A DNA stretch of 64,000 nt from an uncultured Anaeromusa sp. (GCF_963676855.1 NZ_OY781460.1:2889501-2953500); one strand, 5' to 3'; shown: positions 52,011 to 61,454, counted from the first letter of the stretch. Numbers and translations: made by a program. Notes: generated from the letters alone by a model not told the origin.

Positions 52011-54167
52011 TTAGCATGTCTCGCTTTTTAAGCGCTCTGCCAGCAACGAATACCGTTTCTTCGTCCGATCATTGCCCACAGCCGTATTGATGGCCGCCTG
52101 ACTGCCAAGAAGAACAACTTTTTCTTTCGCTCTGGTAATCGCAGTGTAGAAAAGATTACGCTGCAGCATGCGATGATGCCCCGGCACAAGCGGCAAAATA
52201 ACCACCGGATATTCACTGCCCTGGCTTTTGTGCACACTCATCGCATAGGCCAAAAGAAGTTGATCGCCTTCACCGGCTTCATAGACCACTTTTTGCTCTG
52301 GATAGCGCACGATCGCCTTACCGTCGGCCAACTCGCAAATTTGGCCAATATCTCCGTTGAATACCCCTTTTTCGTAATTATTGCGAATCTGCATAACTTT
52401 ATCTCCCAAGCGCAACACCTGGTAAGGTAAATTCAATTCCCCTTTGCCCGGTTCTGGCGGATTGACCGCTTGCTGCAACAGCTTGTTGAGATTTTCCACA
52501 CCACAAGCCAGACGATGCATCGGAGACAACACCTGAATATCCCTCAGCATGTCATAGCCTTGCGCTGGCAGCTCTTCCTGGCACAGGCGCACTACCATCT
52601 CCGCCGTCATTTCATCGCTGCTGCATGGGTAAAACTGAAAGTCCCGGCTGCTGCGGCAGTCCGGCGTATAGCCGCCATTAATGCGGTGGGCATTTTCTAC
52701 AATACCACCGCCTTGGGCCTGGCGGTATACCTCGGTAAGACGCACGACCGGCACAGCCTCTGAACGCATTAGATCCTTCAGTACGGCTCCCGGCCCCACC
52801 GAAGGCAGTTGATCTGCATCGCCTACAAAAATAACTCGACAACCATCCGGCACGGCTTGCAGAAAACTATCTGTCAATGGCATGTCCATCATGGACACTT
52901 CATCCAAAATCACCACGTCCGCTTCAAGCTGCCTGTCGGCGTCCCGCAAAAACACCTGTGCCCCGGAACCGTCAACCGAAGCTTCCAACAAACGGTGCAC
53001 CGTAGACGCCTCTTTGCCAGTAGCTTCCGCCAGCCTCTTAGCCGCTCTGCCGGTCGGCGCGCCGAGAAGAATCTTGAAACCTTCTTTTTCCAACACTTCC
53101 AGCATACCGCGAACCACCGTTGTTTTACCGGTTCCCGGGCCGCCTGTCAAAATCAACACCCCATGCTGCAACGACGCCAACATAGCCTGACGCTGGGCCT
53201 CTGCCAGCTGTAAGCCAGCCTGATCTTCCCACTGCTCTACAAGATTTTTATAGTTTGCAGAGCGTCCCGCACGAGCCCGGCAGGCCAGTTGTTTAAAGCG
53301 GTGAGCCACTCTAGTTTCCGCGTGATACAAATACCAGGGATAGAGAAGTGTCAAGCCTTCCCAGGCCTCGCTGCACAGTACGTCTTCTGCTATAAGACGC
53401 CGCAAACACTCTCCCACCTCCAGCGAATCCACGCCCAAAAGTTTGCTGCACTCACTGCGCAGCATTTCTTCTGGAATGCAGCAGTGTCCGGCTTGCCCCA
53501 CAAGAGATAAAGCATATTCAATGCCCGCTTCCAAACGCTCATCGCTATTTCTAGGCCGGCCCATAGCCTGCGCCATTTGATCTGCCGTGCGAAAGCCAAT
53601 ACCGTCCACTTCCGCCGCCAGTCGATACGGATTATTTTGCAGTACCTCTTGCGACAGCGAGCCGTAGACGGAAAAAATCTTACCTGCATAGGCACCGCTG
53701 ACGCCATGCATTTCCAAAAACAACATCAACTCCCGTTGCTCGGAAACCTCATTATATGCGTCATGCATGGACTGTGCTTTTTTCTTGCCAATTCCATCCA
53801 CTTCCGCCAAACGCTTAGGCGATGCCATCAGTACATCCAACGTTCGCTCTCCAAAGCGCTGCACCATCCGAGCGGCCAAAGCCGGTCCAATGCCTTTGAC
53901 AACGCCGGAAGCCAAAAATCGCTCAATTCCTTTGACGCTAGTAGGAGCGACGCGCTTCAACGACACCACCTTGAACTGCCGACCAAAACGGGCATGCTCC
54001 ACCCATTCGCCGCTCGCTTCTACAGCCTCCCCCACTAAGGGTGCTGACATTTGACCTGTTACAGTGCAAGCGCCGGTACGACCATCCAGCTTCATGCGAA
54101 ATACGGCAAAACGGCCATCCGGACTTTGATAGGTGACGGAATCCACCGTCCCGGTGATGACTTCCAT
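52011..54167 (-). CDS. recD2: RecD2-type ATP-dependent DNA helicase
   Basis: 718 residues. N-terminal OB-like region and helix-hairpin-helix repeats (FLASGVVKGIGPALAARMVQ, LAEVDGIGKKKAQSM), then SF1 helicase domains: Walker A LTGGPGTGKTTVVRGM, Walker B VVILDEVSMMDM, GDADQLPSVGPG, and C-terminal YAMSVHKSQGSEYPVVILPL with FYTAITRAKEKVVLLG. This 5'-3' helicase, found without RecBC, works in DNA repair and replication restart. The start has AAGGAG upstream. comF follows about 100 bases downstream. Confidence 0.96.
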   Translation of the reverse strand: MEVITGTVDSVTYQSPDGRFAVFRMKLDGRTGACTVTGQMSAPLVGEAVEASGEWVEHARFGRQFKVVSLKRVAPTSVKGIERFLASGVVKGIGPALAARMVQRFGERTLDVLMASPKRLAEVDGIGKKKAQSMHDAYNEVSEQRELMLFLEMHGVSGAYAGKIFSVYGSLSQEVLQNNPYRLAAEVDGIGFRTADQMAQAMGRPRNSDERLEAGIEYALSLVGQAGHCCIPEEMLRSECSKLLGVDSLEVGECLRRLIAEDVLCSEAWEGLTLLYPWYLYHAETRVAHRFKQLACRARAGRSANYKNLVEQWEDQAGLQLAEAQRQAMLASLQHGVLILTGGPGTGKTTVVRGMLEVLEKEGFKILLGAPTGRAAKRLAEATGKEASTVHRLLEASVDGSGAQVFLRDADRQLEADVVILDEVSMMDMPLTDSFLQAVPDGCRVIFVGDADQLPSVGPGAVLKDLMRSEAVPVVRLTEVYRQAQGGGIVENAHRINGGYTPDCRSSRDFQFYPCSSDEMTAEMVVRLCQEELPAQGYDMLRDIQVLSPMHRLACGVENLNKLLQQAVNPPEPGKGELNLPYQVLRLGDKVMQIRNNYEKGVFNGDIGQICELADGKAIVRYPEQKVVYEAGEGDQLLLAYAMSVHKSQGSEYPVVILPLVPGHHRMLQRNLFYTAITRAKEKVVLLGSQAAINTAVGNDRTKKRYSLLAERLKSETC

Positions 54168-54189
54168 AAAAACTCCTTAGTATCATTGA

Positions 54190-54285
54190 ACACAGAGTAA
54201 CAGAGTAAACAGAGGAACTGCAGAGAAACTTACTTTCTCTTGCGTCTCCTCTGCTTCCTCTGTCTCTCTGTATTTCGTCTTTTTA
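54190..54285. repeat. imperfect stem-loop made of CAGAG/CTCTG units
   Basis: ACAGAGTAACAGAGTAAACAGAGG runs into AGAGAAACTTACTTTCTCT and then CTCCTCTGCTTCCTCTGT. The two halves pair imperfectly. It lies between the ABC-F stop and the recD2 start and has no T-tail in either direction, so it resembles a dispersed intergenic repeat more than a terminator. Confidence 0.5.
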
Positions 54286-54333
54286 TTTGCTATAAGATTT
54301 CGCTTTCCACTGCTAAATTCCTGCCTCTAGGCA

Positions 54334-56262
54334 TTATTCTTCCTGCAGCTCCAGCCACTGGGCATAAACGTCGTCTAGCTGCGCCGCCAGGATTTCTCTT
54401 TCTTCGGCCAAGCGCTGCATTTCTTCTGGCTGCTCCAGATTTTCAGGCAAGTACAACTGCTGCTCGTTCCATTTCAACAACATTTCCAATTCGGCAATGC
54501 GTTCCTCCAGCTTAGGCAGCTTACGCTCCGCATCGCCTTTGCGCCTGGAAGCACTCAGGGCACTTGGCGCAGGTTCTTCTTTAGGGCTAATTGACACTGG
54601 TTTCTGCCCACTACTTGGTTTATTGACCGGTTCCACAACTACTTCGTTCACCAATTGCTGCTGCGCCGCTTCCTTCTGTTCTTGATAGTAGCTGTAATTG
54701 CCCACATATTCCCGCAAAACGCCGTCTTCCAATTCCAAAATGCAATTGGCCACTTTGTCAAGAAAATATCGGTCATGAGACACTACCAAAAAAGTGCCCG
54801 GAAAAGCCATAATCGCTTCTTCCACCGCTTCACGCGCCGGAATGTCCAAATGGTTAGTCGGTTCGTCCAGCACCAGAAAATTAGCCCCCGACAGCAGGAG
54901 CTTCAAAAAAGCGAGCCTTGCCTTTTCGCCGCCACTCAAGTCATCAATGCGCTTATACACGTCGTCGCCGCGAAATAAAAAAGCCCCCAGATAACCGCGA
55001 CTGCGCTCTTCACTTAAATGGTACTCACTCATAATTTCGTCCAGCAAGCGGTGCGGACCATAGAGCGTCTCATGCTCCTGTGCGAAGTAACCAACTTTGA
55101 CGCGATTTCCCAGCTTGATTTCGCCCCGGAGCTGCGTTAGTTCTCCCAGAATGAGCTTCAAAAGCGTCGTCTTTCCTGCGCCGTTCGGCCCCACCAACGC
55201 TACGCCATCGCCGCGCCGAATTAAGAGGGACAGCTTTTCAAAAATGATACGGCTTCCATAGGCAGTTGCAATGTCTTTGCACTCCAGTACTCGTTCCGCA
55301 CATTCCGCCGGCGGCGAAAAGGCAAAGTGATCAAAGCGAGCTTGCGAAGCCGGCAGCACAATACGCTCCATGCGCGCCAGGCGAGTCTCACGCCCCCGAG
55401 CCTGCTTCGATTTAACTCCCGCCTTATAGCGGCGAATGAATTCCTCCGTCTGCGCAATGACGGTCTGCTGCTTCTCATAAGCCCGTTGCAAGGACTCCAT
55501 GCGCAGCGCCTTTTGCTCCAAATAGCGGCTGTAATTTCCTTCGTAAGCAGTAACCGTGCCGCTTTCCAGCTCCAAAATACGCGTGGCCACGCGATCCAGA
55601 AAATAGCGGTCATGAGAGATGATCAGCATGCCGCCGGCATAACCGCGCAAAAACTCCTCCAGCCACTTCGTCATGGCAATATCCAAATGGTTGGTCGGTT
55701 CATCCAAAAATAAAAAATCTGGCTGCCGCAAAAGCGCCCTGGCCAGCAAAATACGAGTTTTCTGCCCGCCCGAAAAAGCAGCCGCTTCCCGCCCAAAATC
55801 TTCTTCTGTAAAACCCAAGCCAAAGGCCACCTTGCGAATAGTTGCATCTACCTCATAGCCGCCGCCGCGTTCAAAATGCTCTGTTGCTCGAGCATAAGCC
55901 GCCATTTTCCGTTCCAGCTCTTCCGGTTCTTTTTCGTCAGCCAATTCTTTTTCCAAACGCCGCATTTCTTCACCGCAAGCCAGCACATCCTCATACGCCT
56001 GACGCAGTTCTTCATAGAGCGTAACCGTCCCAAAATCGCCCTGCTGCTCTACATGACCCACGGTTTCGCCAGTCGGCCAGGAAATCTGCCCCTCGTCATG
56101 CTGCTCGGTTCCCAAAAGGCAGCGAAACAGCGTTGTCTTGCCAGCGCCATTGGCCCCAATAATGCCTATTTTATCGCCACGCCGCACTTCAAAAGATACA
56201 TTTTGAAACAACGTCTCTATACCAAAGGCTTTGCCTACTTGTTGCACCCGTATAATTCCCAT
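54334..56262 (-). CDS. ABC-F ATPase with C-terminal coiled coil (Uup/YdiF-like)
   Basis: 642 residues. Two ABC domains: Walker A GIIGANGAGKTTLFRC and ALVGPNGAGKTTLLKL, signatures FSGGQKTRILLARALL and LSGGEKARLAFLKLLL, Walker B sequences FLFLDEPTNHLDI and FLVLDEPTNHLDI. The C-terminal 60 residues form a coiled coil (KLPKLEERIAELEMLLKWNE), as in Uup-type members. Probably a ribosome-associated translation factor, with possible DNA-structure binding via the coiled coil. The ATG follows GGGAGCGCAAG. Second ABC-F protein in the window. Confidence 0.93.
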   Translation of the reverse strand: MGIIRVQQVGKAFGIETLFQNVSFEVRRGDKIGIIGANGAGKTTLFRCLLGTEQHDEGQISWPTGETVGHVEQQGDFGTVTLYEELRQAYEDVLACGEEMRRLEKELADEKEPEELERKMAAYARATEHFERGGGYEVDATIRKVAFGLGFTEEDFGREAAAFSGGQKTRILLARALLRQPDFLFLDEPTNHLDIAMTKWLEEFLRGYAGGMLIISHDRYFLDRVATRILELESGTVTAYEGNYSRYLEQKALRMESLQRAYEKQQTVIAQTEEFIRRYKAGVKSKQARGRETRLARMERIVLPASQARFDHFAFSPPAECAERVLECKDIATAYGSRIIFEKLSLLIRRGDGVALVGPNGAGKTTLLKLILGELTQLRGEIKLGNRVKVGYFAQEHETLYGPHRLLDEIMSEYHLSEERSRGYLGAFLFRGDDVYKRIDDLSGGEKARLAFLKLLLSGANFLVLDEPTNHLDIPAREAVEEAIMAFPGTFLVVSHDRYFLDKVANCILELEDGVLREYVGNYSYYQEQKEAAQQQLVNEVVVEPVNKPSSGQKPVSISPKEEPAPSALSASRRKGDAERKLPKLEERIAELEMLLKWNEQQLYLPENLEQPEEMQRLAEEREILAAQLDDVYAQWLELQEE

Positions 56263-56363
56263 CTTGCGCTCCCATCATTTCTCCCTAAAATCTGCTATTA
56301 AAATTATAGCATACAAAGAGAAACGGAGGAACGATCCGCAGCACAGCAGAAAAAGCCAGCGAA

Positions 56364-56410
56364 AACAAAAAGCAAGCCGCCCCTTAACCGAGGCAGCTTG
56401 CTCAAAGTCA
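56364..56410 (-). terminator. terminator of the encapsulin operon
   Basis: Minus strand AGCAAGCTGCC and GGCGGCTTGCT pair, followed by TTTTGTTTTC, just after the encapsulin stop. Confidence 0.85.
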
Positions 56411-56424
56411 ATGCATACAGTTCT

Positions 56425-57264
56425 CTAGCCTTCCAAGGTGCAAATAGCATCCGGGCGACGCACCAGCAGAGCTGCCGTTTCCAGCACACGGAACACATGG
56501 TTCATATTCGTGGCGCCCATATAAGCAGTCGCCATATCCTGACCGATAGCCAGATTCAAATTCTGTGTACCAGTAGCCAAAACAACAGCTTTATTGCCGG
56601 AGATAACGTTCGAATAATGAACACCGCCAGTTAGAATAGCCTTTACCTGATCCAGTTCCAACATACCCGTATTGCCGAAAACGCGTACCAGCTTGCCGAA
56701 CAGCATTGGGCTCACCACCATGGCGTACGGCCCATAATGCCCCGCTTCTGATAGAGCGCCTACCGCTTTCACTACGTCTGCCAAAGCCGCTCCCATCTCG
56801 CTCCAGTCGCCCATCTTCTGCGTCAGGCGACCAGCCACGCTAAAGAGCCCGGCATGTCCTAGTTCGGCATTGCCGTTAAAAATCAGGGCATCTTCTTGGA
56901 CCGCTACATAGTTGGCGGCCACAGCTGCTGTCGATACATCCAAAGGCAACCCTAGATGACGGTCCGCCTCCACGTCGCGCCACATGATTTTAAAATCCTT
57001 ATACAACATTGGCAGATTCACCGTCGCCCGATGGCTGGCTTCCACCACAAACTCTTCTGTTTCTCCTACCATATCAATACCAGTTGGAGACTTACCGCTG
57101 AATACCGAATAGGGGATGCTGTACACCCCCGACCCCATGGGTCCCAACACATCTATCACGCGCCGCGCCACCAGCATAGTACGCGCTGTTTCAACTACCG
57201 CCTGGTCTACACGGGCCCATTCTCCATCTGTCAAAGGCGCTGATTTACGATCCAAATAATCCAT
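56425..57264 (-). CDS. family 1 encapsulin shell protein
   Basis: 279 residues, HK97-capsid-like fold of encapsulin (linocin M18) family. The N-terminus MDYLDRKSAPLTDGEWARVDQAVVETART, the E-loop region KSPTGIDMVGETEEFVVEASHRATVNLPML, DFKIMWRDVEADR and the C-terminal QDMATAYMGATNMNHVFRVLETAALLVRRPDAICTLEG all fit. Subunits self-assemble into an icosahedral compartment of about 24 nm in many family members. The cargo gene, a ferritin-like protein with a targeting peptide, lies 12 bases upstream on the same strand. GAGGAGGG precedes the ATG. Confidence 0.97.
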   Translation of the reverse strand: MDYLDRKSAPLTDGEWARVDQAVVETARTMLVARRVIDVLGPMGSGVYSIPYSVFSGKSPTGIDMVGETEEFVVEASHRATVNLPMLYKDFKIMWRDVEADRHLGLPLDVSTAAVAANYVAVQEDALIFNGNAELGHAGLFSVAGRLTQKMGDWSEMGAALADVVKAVGALSEAGHYGPYAMVVSPMLFGKLVRVFGNTGMLELDQVKAILTGGVHYSNVISGNKAVVLATGTQNLNLAIGQDMATAYMGATNMNHVFRVLETAALLVRRPDAICTLEG

Positions 57265-57276
57265 GTTTATCCCTCC

Positions 57277-57612
57277 TCATTTTTTCCCGAACAAGCTGCC
57301 TACTGTCATGGCCGGAGCCTCTTCCGTTTTACCAGCAACGACCTGCTCGCCGCCTGCTGTATGGTCTTCCAAAAACTTTTCTTTTTGAATCTCGTCAACC
57401 CGAGTAATTAAATGAGTCAATTCTGCTACATGCTCTTTTTCGTCATCCCGTATATGAGCCAAAAGCCCCTTAATTTCTTCGTTATCAATATTGTCAATAT
57501 GCCACTGGTATTGATTGATGGCTTCCAGTTCGCCCACCAAATCCTCACGCAGCCAAATCAACGTCTGTTCCAACGGACTTGCTTCTCGGGACTCGTTTTT
57601 TCCATAAGCCAT
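57277..57612 (-). CDS. encapsulated ferritin-like protein (EncFtn) with C-terminal targeting peptide
   Basis: 111 residues. A short ferritin-like half-bundle: LREDLVGELEAINQYQWHID and GLLAHIRDDEKEHVAELTHLI carry the Glu, Glu and His iron ligands of EncFtn proteins, which dimerise to build the ferroxidase site. A flexible Glu/Gly/Ala linker of about 25 residues leads to MTVGSLFGKK at the C-terminus, a match to the encapsulin cargo-loading peptide ([L/M]TVGSL.G). It oxidises Fe(II) and delivers it into the shell for storage. AGGAGGAG precedes the ATG. First gene of the operon. Confidence 0.96.
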   Translation of the reverse strand: MAYGKNESREASPLEQTLIWLREDLVGELEAINQYQWHIDNIDNEEIKGLLAHIRDDEKEHVAELTHLITRVDEIQKEKFLEDHTAGGEQVVAGKTEEAPAMTVGSLFGKK

Positions 57613-57660
57613 GTATATCTCCTCCTATTAATAGATTTACAGTTTTATTTCTTCACAAAT

Positions 57661-57673
57661 AAGGATTATCCTT
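57661..57673. promoter_or_regulatory. palindrome upstream of the EncFtn-encapsulin operon
   Basis: AAGGATTATCCTT is a 6-1-6 palindrome about 50 bases before the EncFtn ATG. The core GATTATC/GATAATC recalls part of a Fur box. It is a candidate iron or peroxide-stress operator; the match is partial. Confidence 0.4.
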
Positions 57674-57679
57674 CTTTTA

Positions 57680-57868
57680 ATTTTCTGTTATTTTAGGGAA
57701 ATTAAGCTTTGAACAAGAAGCACTAGAGTGACCAGAGGGAACGACTGAGGCTACGGCGGCCGTGATTGTATTTGAGACTTTTATTGGAGCTAGACGGTCC
57801 GCAGGGCGAAAATGCTGGTGGAGACAGATGACAGTTTCGCCTGTTTGAGTGCAGCGAGTTAAGAAGCA
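57680..57868. other. intergenic block with no gene seen
   Basis: About 190 bases, more GC-rich than the flanks, without an open frame of note on either strand. The right part (TTCGCCTGTTTGAGTGCAGCGAG) looks like a repeat-type sequence but has no second copy in the window. It contains no terminator. Confidence 0.3.
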
Positions 57869-57870
57869 AA

Positions 57871-57899
57871 AAAGAAAACCGCTTGCGCGGTTTTCTCTA
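57871..57899 (-). terminator. terminator of the his operon
   Basis: Minus strand AGAAAACCGCGCAAGCGGTTTTCTTTTTTG, directly after the SagB-like gene. Confidence 0.9.
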
Positions 57900-57906
57900 G
57901 TAGTCC

Positions 57907-58656
57907 CTATTCGACTTTATACTTTTTCCCTACAGCCGCCCCGTAGACGACAAAGCGTTCTTCTTCGCCCAAATCTAAAAGATCATGCAACGATTCATCA
58001 TCAAAGGCGCCAATGGCGCAGCAGCCACAGCCTACCGCTTCGCTGCTAAGATACAAATTCTGACAAACATGGCCCGCATCTAAAAATAAATATCGATAAC
58101 CTCGTTCACCGTAACGCCAAGTCATGCGCGGCGATTCGGCCACCCAGAAAAAGCTGACCGCACTGTTTTTCACAATTTCCTGTCCTTTGCAAGCATGACT
58201 GAGCACTGCCGGCCAAGCCGCTTCCGTGCTCAGCTGCTGCAATTGATGATCCAGCGCTAAAAAGCGGTACAGCCCTGGTTCTACTCCTTCGACACGGTTA
58301 ATAAGCAAGTATGTCTCCAATGCATGCCGCGCCCCGGCGGAAGGAACCGTACGAAAAGTAGCCGCCCTCGGTACTACCTGCTTGACTCCTTGCGTACACC
58401 AAAGTAAAAAGGACAGCTCCTCTTGAGTCAAAGCTTTGTCCGCATATTCGCGGACGCTTGTGCGTAATTCAATAAAAGCCAGAAAATCCACCGGCATAGC
58501 CGGAAAGGTGTCTGGCTGCGGCAAGTTGTAAATAGGAAGACTGCGGTCAACCTCCGTTTCCAGCCGCGGCTGCGCCAGCCCCATCTGTTGCGGCGTCGGT
58601 ACACCGCCATCTAGACGGGTCTTTTTCATAAACTCCTGCCCCGCTGGCTTTCGCAT
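57907..58656 (-). CDS. SagB/ThcOx-type nitroreductase-fold flavoprotein
   Basis: 249 residues. The nitroreductase fold of the SagB/ThcOx branch is seen in FLAFIELRTSVREYADKAL, FLLWCTQGVKQVVPRAATFRTVPSAGARHALETYL, NRVEGVEPGLYRFLALDHQL, YLFLDAGHVCQNLYLSSEAVGCGCCAIGAFDDE. FMN-binding positions (RxS.R and the GxG region) look normal. Typical SagB members oxidise azolines during peptide modification, but no cyclodehydratase gene is near. The ATG overlaps the hisIE stop (TAATG), so it is translationally coupled to histidine synthesis. The reaction is unknown. Confidence 0.88.
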   Translation of the reverse strand: MRKPAGQEFMKKTRLDGGVPTPQQMGLAQPRLETEVDRSLPIYNLPQPDTFPAMPVDFLAFIELRTSVREYADKALTQEELSFLLWCTQGVKQVVPRAATFRTVPSAGARHALETYLLINRVEGVEPGLYRFLALDHQLQQLSTEAAWPAVLSHACKGQEIVKNSAVSFFWVAESPRMTWRYGERGYRYLFLDAGHVCQNLYLSSEAVGCGCCAIGAFDDESLHDLLDLGEEERFVVYGAAVGKKYKVE

Positions 58657-59330
58657 TAGACCTTTCCCCCCTTGCCCTTTTTACGACGCCCTTTCAGCTC
58701 CAGCAGCAGCTGCTGCGGCGTCAGCTCATGGAAGGCCAACAGCACTAGACAATGATACCACAAATCAGCCATTTCATAGAGAATTTCCCCGGCATCATGG
58801 TTTTTCGAGGCAATGATGGTTTCCGCCGCCTCTTCGCCGACTTTTTTAAGAATCTTATCTTGTCCTTTTTCAAAGAGATACGTTGTATAAGATCCTTCTA
58901 CAGGCGCCACCTTGCGCTGATGGATGACATCATACACTTCACCCAGCACGGCCGGCAGCGATGCGCCATACACCTCGGAGGCGTCCACTTCCGGCGCTAA
59001 TACAGCCTTCTTATTTTCCAAACGGCGACTGAAGCAAGAAAATGTGCCTTCATGGCAAGCTACACCGCTTTGCTCCACTTTAACCAACAGCGTATCGCCA
59101 TCACAGTCATAAAAAATATCCTTTACTTTTTGCACATGACCAGAGGTTTCTCCTTTTTGCCACAGCCGCCCCCGGCTGCGGCTGAAAAACCAAGTCACGC
59201 CGCTTGCCAGAGTCTTCTCCAGCGCTTCTTTATTCATATAAGCGACCATTAGCACCGCGTTTGTTGCTTCATCCTGAATGACCGCCGGCAACAGTCCTTG
59301 GTCGTCAAATTTCAATTGTTCCCATTCCAT
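58656..59330 (-). CDS. hisIE: bifunctional phosphoribosyl-AMP cyclohydrolase / phosphoribosyl-ATP pyrophosphatase
   Basis: 224 residues. HisI half: [53 protein letters not shown] (zinc and Mg ligands). HisE half: [31 protein letters not shown] and [16 protein letters not shown]. It performs the second and third steps of histidine synthesis. The ATG overlaps the hisF stop (TAATG). The C-terminal basic tail ([11 protein letters not shown]) is short. Confidence 0.98.
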   Translation of the reverse strand: MEWEQLKFDDQGLLPAVIQDEATNAVLMVAYMNKEALEKTLASGVTWFFSRSRGRLWQKGETSGHVQKVKDIFYDCDGDTLLVKVEQSGVACHEGTFSCFSRRLENKKAVLAPEVDASEVYGASLPAVLGEVYDVIHQRKVAPVEGSYTTYLFEKGQDKILKKVGEEAAETIIASKNHDAGEILYEMADLWYHCLVLLAFHELTPQQLLLELKGRRKKGKGGKV

Positions 59331-60088
59331 TAATAACGCACCTCCACTTGTCGGCTTCGCAAATAGTCTTTAACCTGCCGCACTGTAAATTGTCCATAGT
59401 GAAATACCGAAGCCGCCAGCACCGCGTCCGCTTTGCCAGCAGTCAAAACATCATAAAAATGACTCATTTCGCCGGCGCCGCCGGACGCGATCACAGGCAC
59501 ATTGACAGCCTCTGCTACAGCGCGTGTCAGAGGAATGTCATAGCCGTCTTTTGTGCCGTCCTTGTCCATGCTTGTGAGCAGAATTTCTCCGGCTCCCAAT
59601 TCCGTAGCCTTACGGACCCATTCCAACACATCCATACCTGTCGGCGTCCTGCCGCCATTGACATAGACTTCCCAGCGATTATCGCCGCAGGCTTTGGCAT
59701 CTACTGCCAGCACAATGCACTGCCGCCCGAAAGCGTTAGCGCATTCGCGCAGTAGTTGAGGATTTTTGACCGCCGCCGTATTAAAAGAAGCCTTATCGGC
59801 TCCAGCCGTCAGCATGCGCCGCACATCCTCCACGCCGCGAATACCGCCGCCGACGGTAAAGGGAATAAAGACTTGTGACGCCGTGCGCTCCACAACCTGC
59901 ACCATGGTATTGCGTTCTTCGCAAGAAGCGGTAATATCAAGGAAGACCAGTTCATCCGCCAGCTCGCCATCATAACGCGATGCCAGCTCCACCGGATCGC
60001 CAGCGTCACGGAGGCCGACAAAATTAGTCCCTTTGACCACCCGGCCATCTTTTACGTCCAAACAGGGAATGATACGCTTCGTCAGCAT
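59330..60088 (-). CDS. hisF: imidazole glycerol phosphate synthase, cyclase subunit
   Basis: 252 residues, beta/alpha barrel. [20 protein letters not shown], the catalytic Asp in PCLDV and in [13 protein letters not shown], and [14 protein letters not shown] are diagnostic. It works with HisH, whose gene is two places upstream. The start ATG follows AAAGGAGG and overlaps the end of hisA. Confidence 0.98.
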   Translation of the reverse strand: MLTKRIIPCLDVKDGRVVKGTNFVGLRDAGDPVELASRYDGELADELVFLDITASCEERNTMVQVVERTASQVFIPFTVGGGIRGVEDVRRMLTAGADKASFNTAAVKNPQLLRECANAFGRQCIVLAVDAKACGDNRWEVYVNGGRTPTGMDVLEWVRKATELGAGEILLTSMDKDGTKDGYDIPLTRAVAEAVNVPVIASGGAGEMSHFYDVLTAGKADAVLAASVFHYGQFTVRQVKDYLRSRQVEVRY

Positions 60089-60822
60089 ACCGGTTCGCCT
60101 CCTTTCGCTGCTTGCAAAGCCTCCTGCAAATCCAAGGTGCCTGTATATAAAGCCTTGCCGATAATGACACCCTCTACGCCACGAGACGAGACGCGTCCGA
60201 CTTCACGAATATCCCCTAAATCCTTGACGCCCCCCGAAGCAATAACCGGAATACCGGCCGCTTCGGCCAAAAGTGCCGTAGCTTCGGCGTTGACGCCGCT
60301 CAGGGTTCCGTCACGGCTGATATCGGTGTAAATAATACGAGCGACGCCTACAGCTGCCATACGTTTTGCCAGCTCCGTCGCTTCCATGCCGCCACTGATT
60401 CCCCAGCCTTCCACCGCTGCAACACCGTCCTTGGCGTCAATGCCCACAACAATAGCGTCACCGAAAAGACGGCAGGCTTCCTTAACTAATTCTGGCTGAC
60501 GCACCGCTACGGAGCCAAGAATCACCCGGCGCACACCTTTAGCTAAAAGCAGCTCCACCGTTTGCAGATTGCGAATGCCGCCGCCAAGCTGCACAGGCAA
60601 GTTTACAATTTTTAAAATTTCTTCTACCGCTGCCAAATTAGCAGGCTTGCCCGCTAAAGCGCCGTCAAGATCCACTACATGCAGGTATTCCGCGCCAGCC
60701 TCCTGCCAACGCAGCGCCATAGCGGCAGGGTTATGGCCATAGACCGTTTCCTGGTCAAAACGACCTTCTGTAAGACGGACGCAATTGCCGCCGCGAATAT
60801 CAATTGCCGGAAAAAGTATCAT
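60082..60822 (-). CDS. hisA: ProFAR isomerase
   Basis: About 246 residues, beta/alpha barrel related to His[18 protein letters not shown], the Asp in [37 protein letters not shown] and [12 protein letters not shown] are typical. The ATG at 60822 has GGAG eight bases upstream; a GTG at 60831 is too close. It overlaps hisH and hisF at its ends. Confidence 0.98.
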   Translation of the reverse strand: MILFPAIDIRGGNCVRLTEGRFDQETVYGHNPAAMALRWQEAGAEYLHVVDLDGALAGKPANLAAVEEILKIVNLPVQLGGGIRNLQTVELLLAKGVRRVILGSVAVRQPELVKEACRLFGDAIVVGIDAKDGVAAVEGWGISGGMEATELAKRMAAVGVARIIYTDISRDGTLSGVNAEATALLAEAAGIPVIASGGVKDLGDIREVGRVSSRGVEGVIIGKALYTGTLDLQEALQAAKGGEPVC

Positions 60823-61427
60823 GGCTGCCACTCCTTGAAGTTTTTTAAGATCTGCAGCCCCACGGTTCCGGATTTTTCCGGATGAAACTGCACTGCCTGC
60901 ACATTGCCGCTGCCAACGGCGGCCGTTACGTCCCCGCCGTATTCTGTCACCGCCGTCACCAGCAATGCATCTTCCGGCACTGCATGATAGCTATGCACGA
61001 AATAAACGAAGCTCCCCTCCGGCAGCCCTCGAAATAAAATCGATTCCTGCTGCCAAGTCAGGCTGTTCCAGCCCATGTGCGGGATTTTCAGTCCAGGAGC
61101 CTCTAGCAGCTTAACTTGACCGGGGAAAATCCCCAGTCCCGGCACGCCAGGATCTTCTTCACTACCCTCAAAAAGCATTTGCAGGCCTAGACAAATTCCC
61201 AATAACGGCTTGCCGGACGCAGCTGCTTCTCGAATAGCCGAAACCAAGCCGTAGCGTTCCAGGTTTCCCATACAGTCGCCAAAAGCGCCGACCCCTGGCA
61301 AAATCACCTTATCCGCGCTCAAGATATCTTCTGGCTTGGACGAGACGCGCACCTCGGCTCCCAGCCGTTCCAAGGCTTTTTGCACACTGTGCAGATTACC
61401 CCGACCGTAATCAATAATGTTGATCAT
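60819..61427 (-). CDS. hisH: imidazole glycerol phosphate synthase, glutaminase subunit
   Basis: 202 residues, class I glutamine amidotransferase. The catalytic Cys is in LLGICLGLQMLFEGS, the His and Glu in VQFHPEKSG. INIIDYGRGNLHSVQKALE is typical at the start. It supplies ammonia to HisF. AGGAGAGAG precedes the ATG. Confidence 0.98.
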   Translation of the reverse strand: MINIIDYGRGNLHSVQKALERLGAEVRVSSKPEDILSADKVILPGVGAFGDCMGNLERYGLVSAIREAAASGKPLLGICLGLQMLFEGSEEDPGVPGLGIFPGQVKLLEAPGLKIPHMGWNSLTWQQESILFRGLPEGSFVYFVHSYHAVPEDALLVTAVTEYGGDVTAAVGSGNVQAVQFHPEKSGTVGLQILKNFKEWQP

Positions 61428-61454
61428 ACGCCTCTCTCCTCCATGCCTTTTTCT

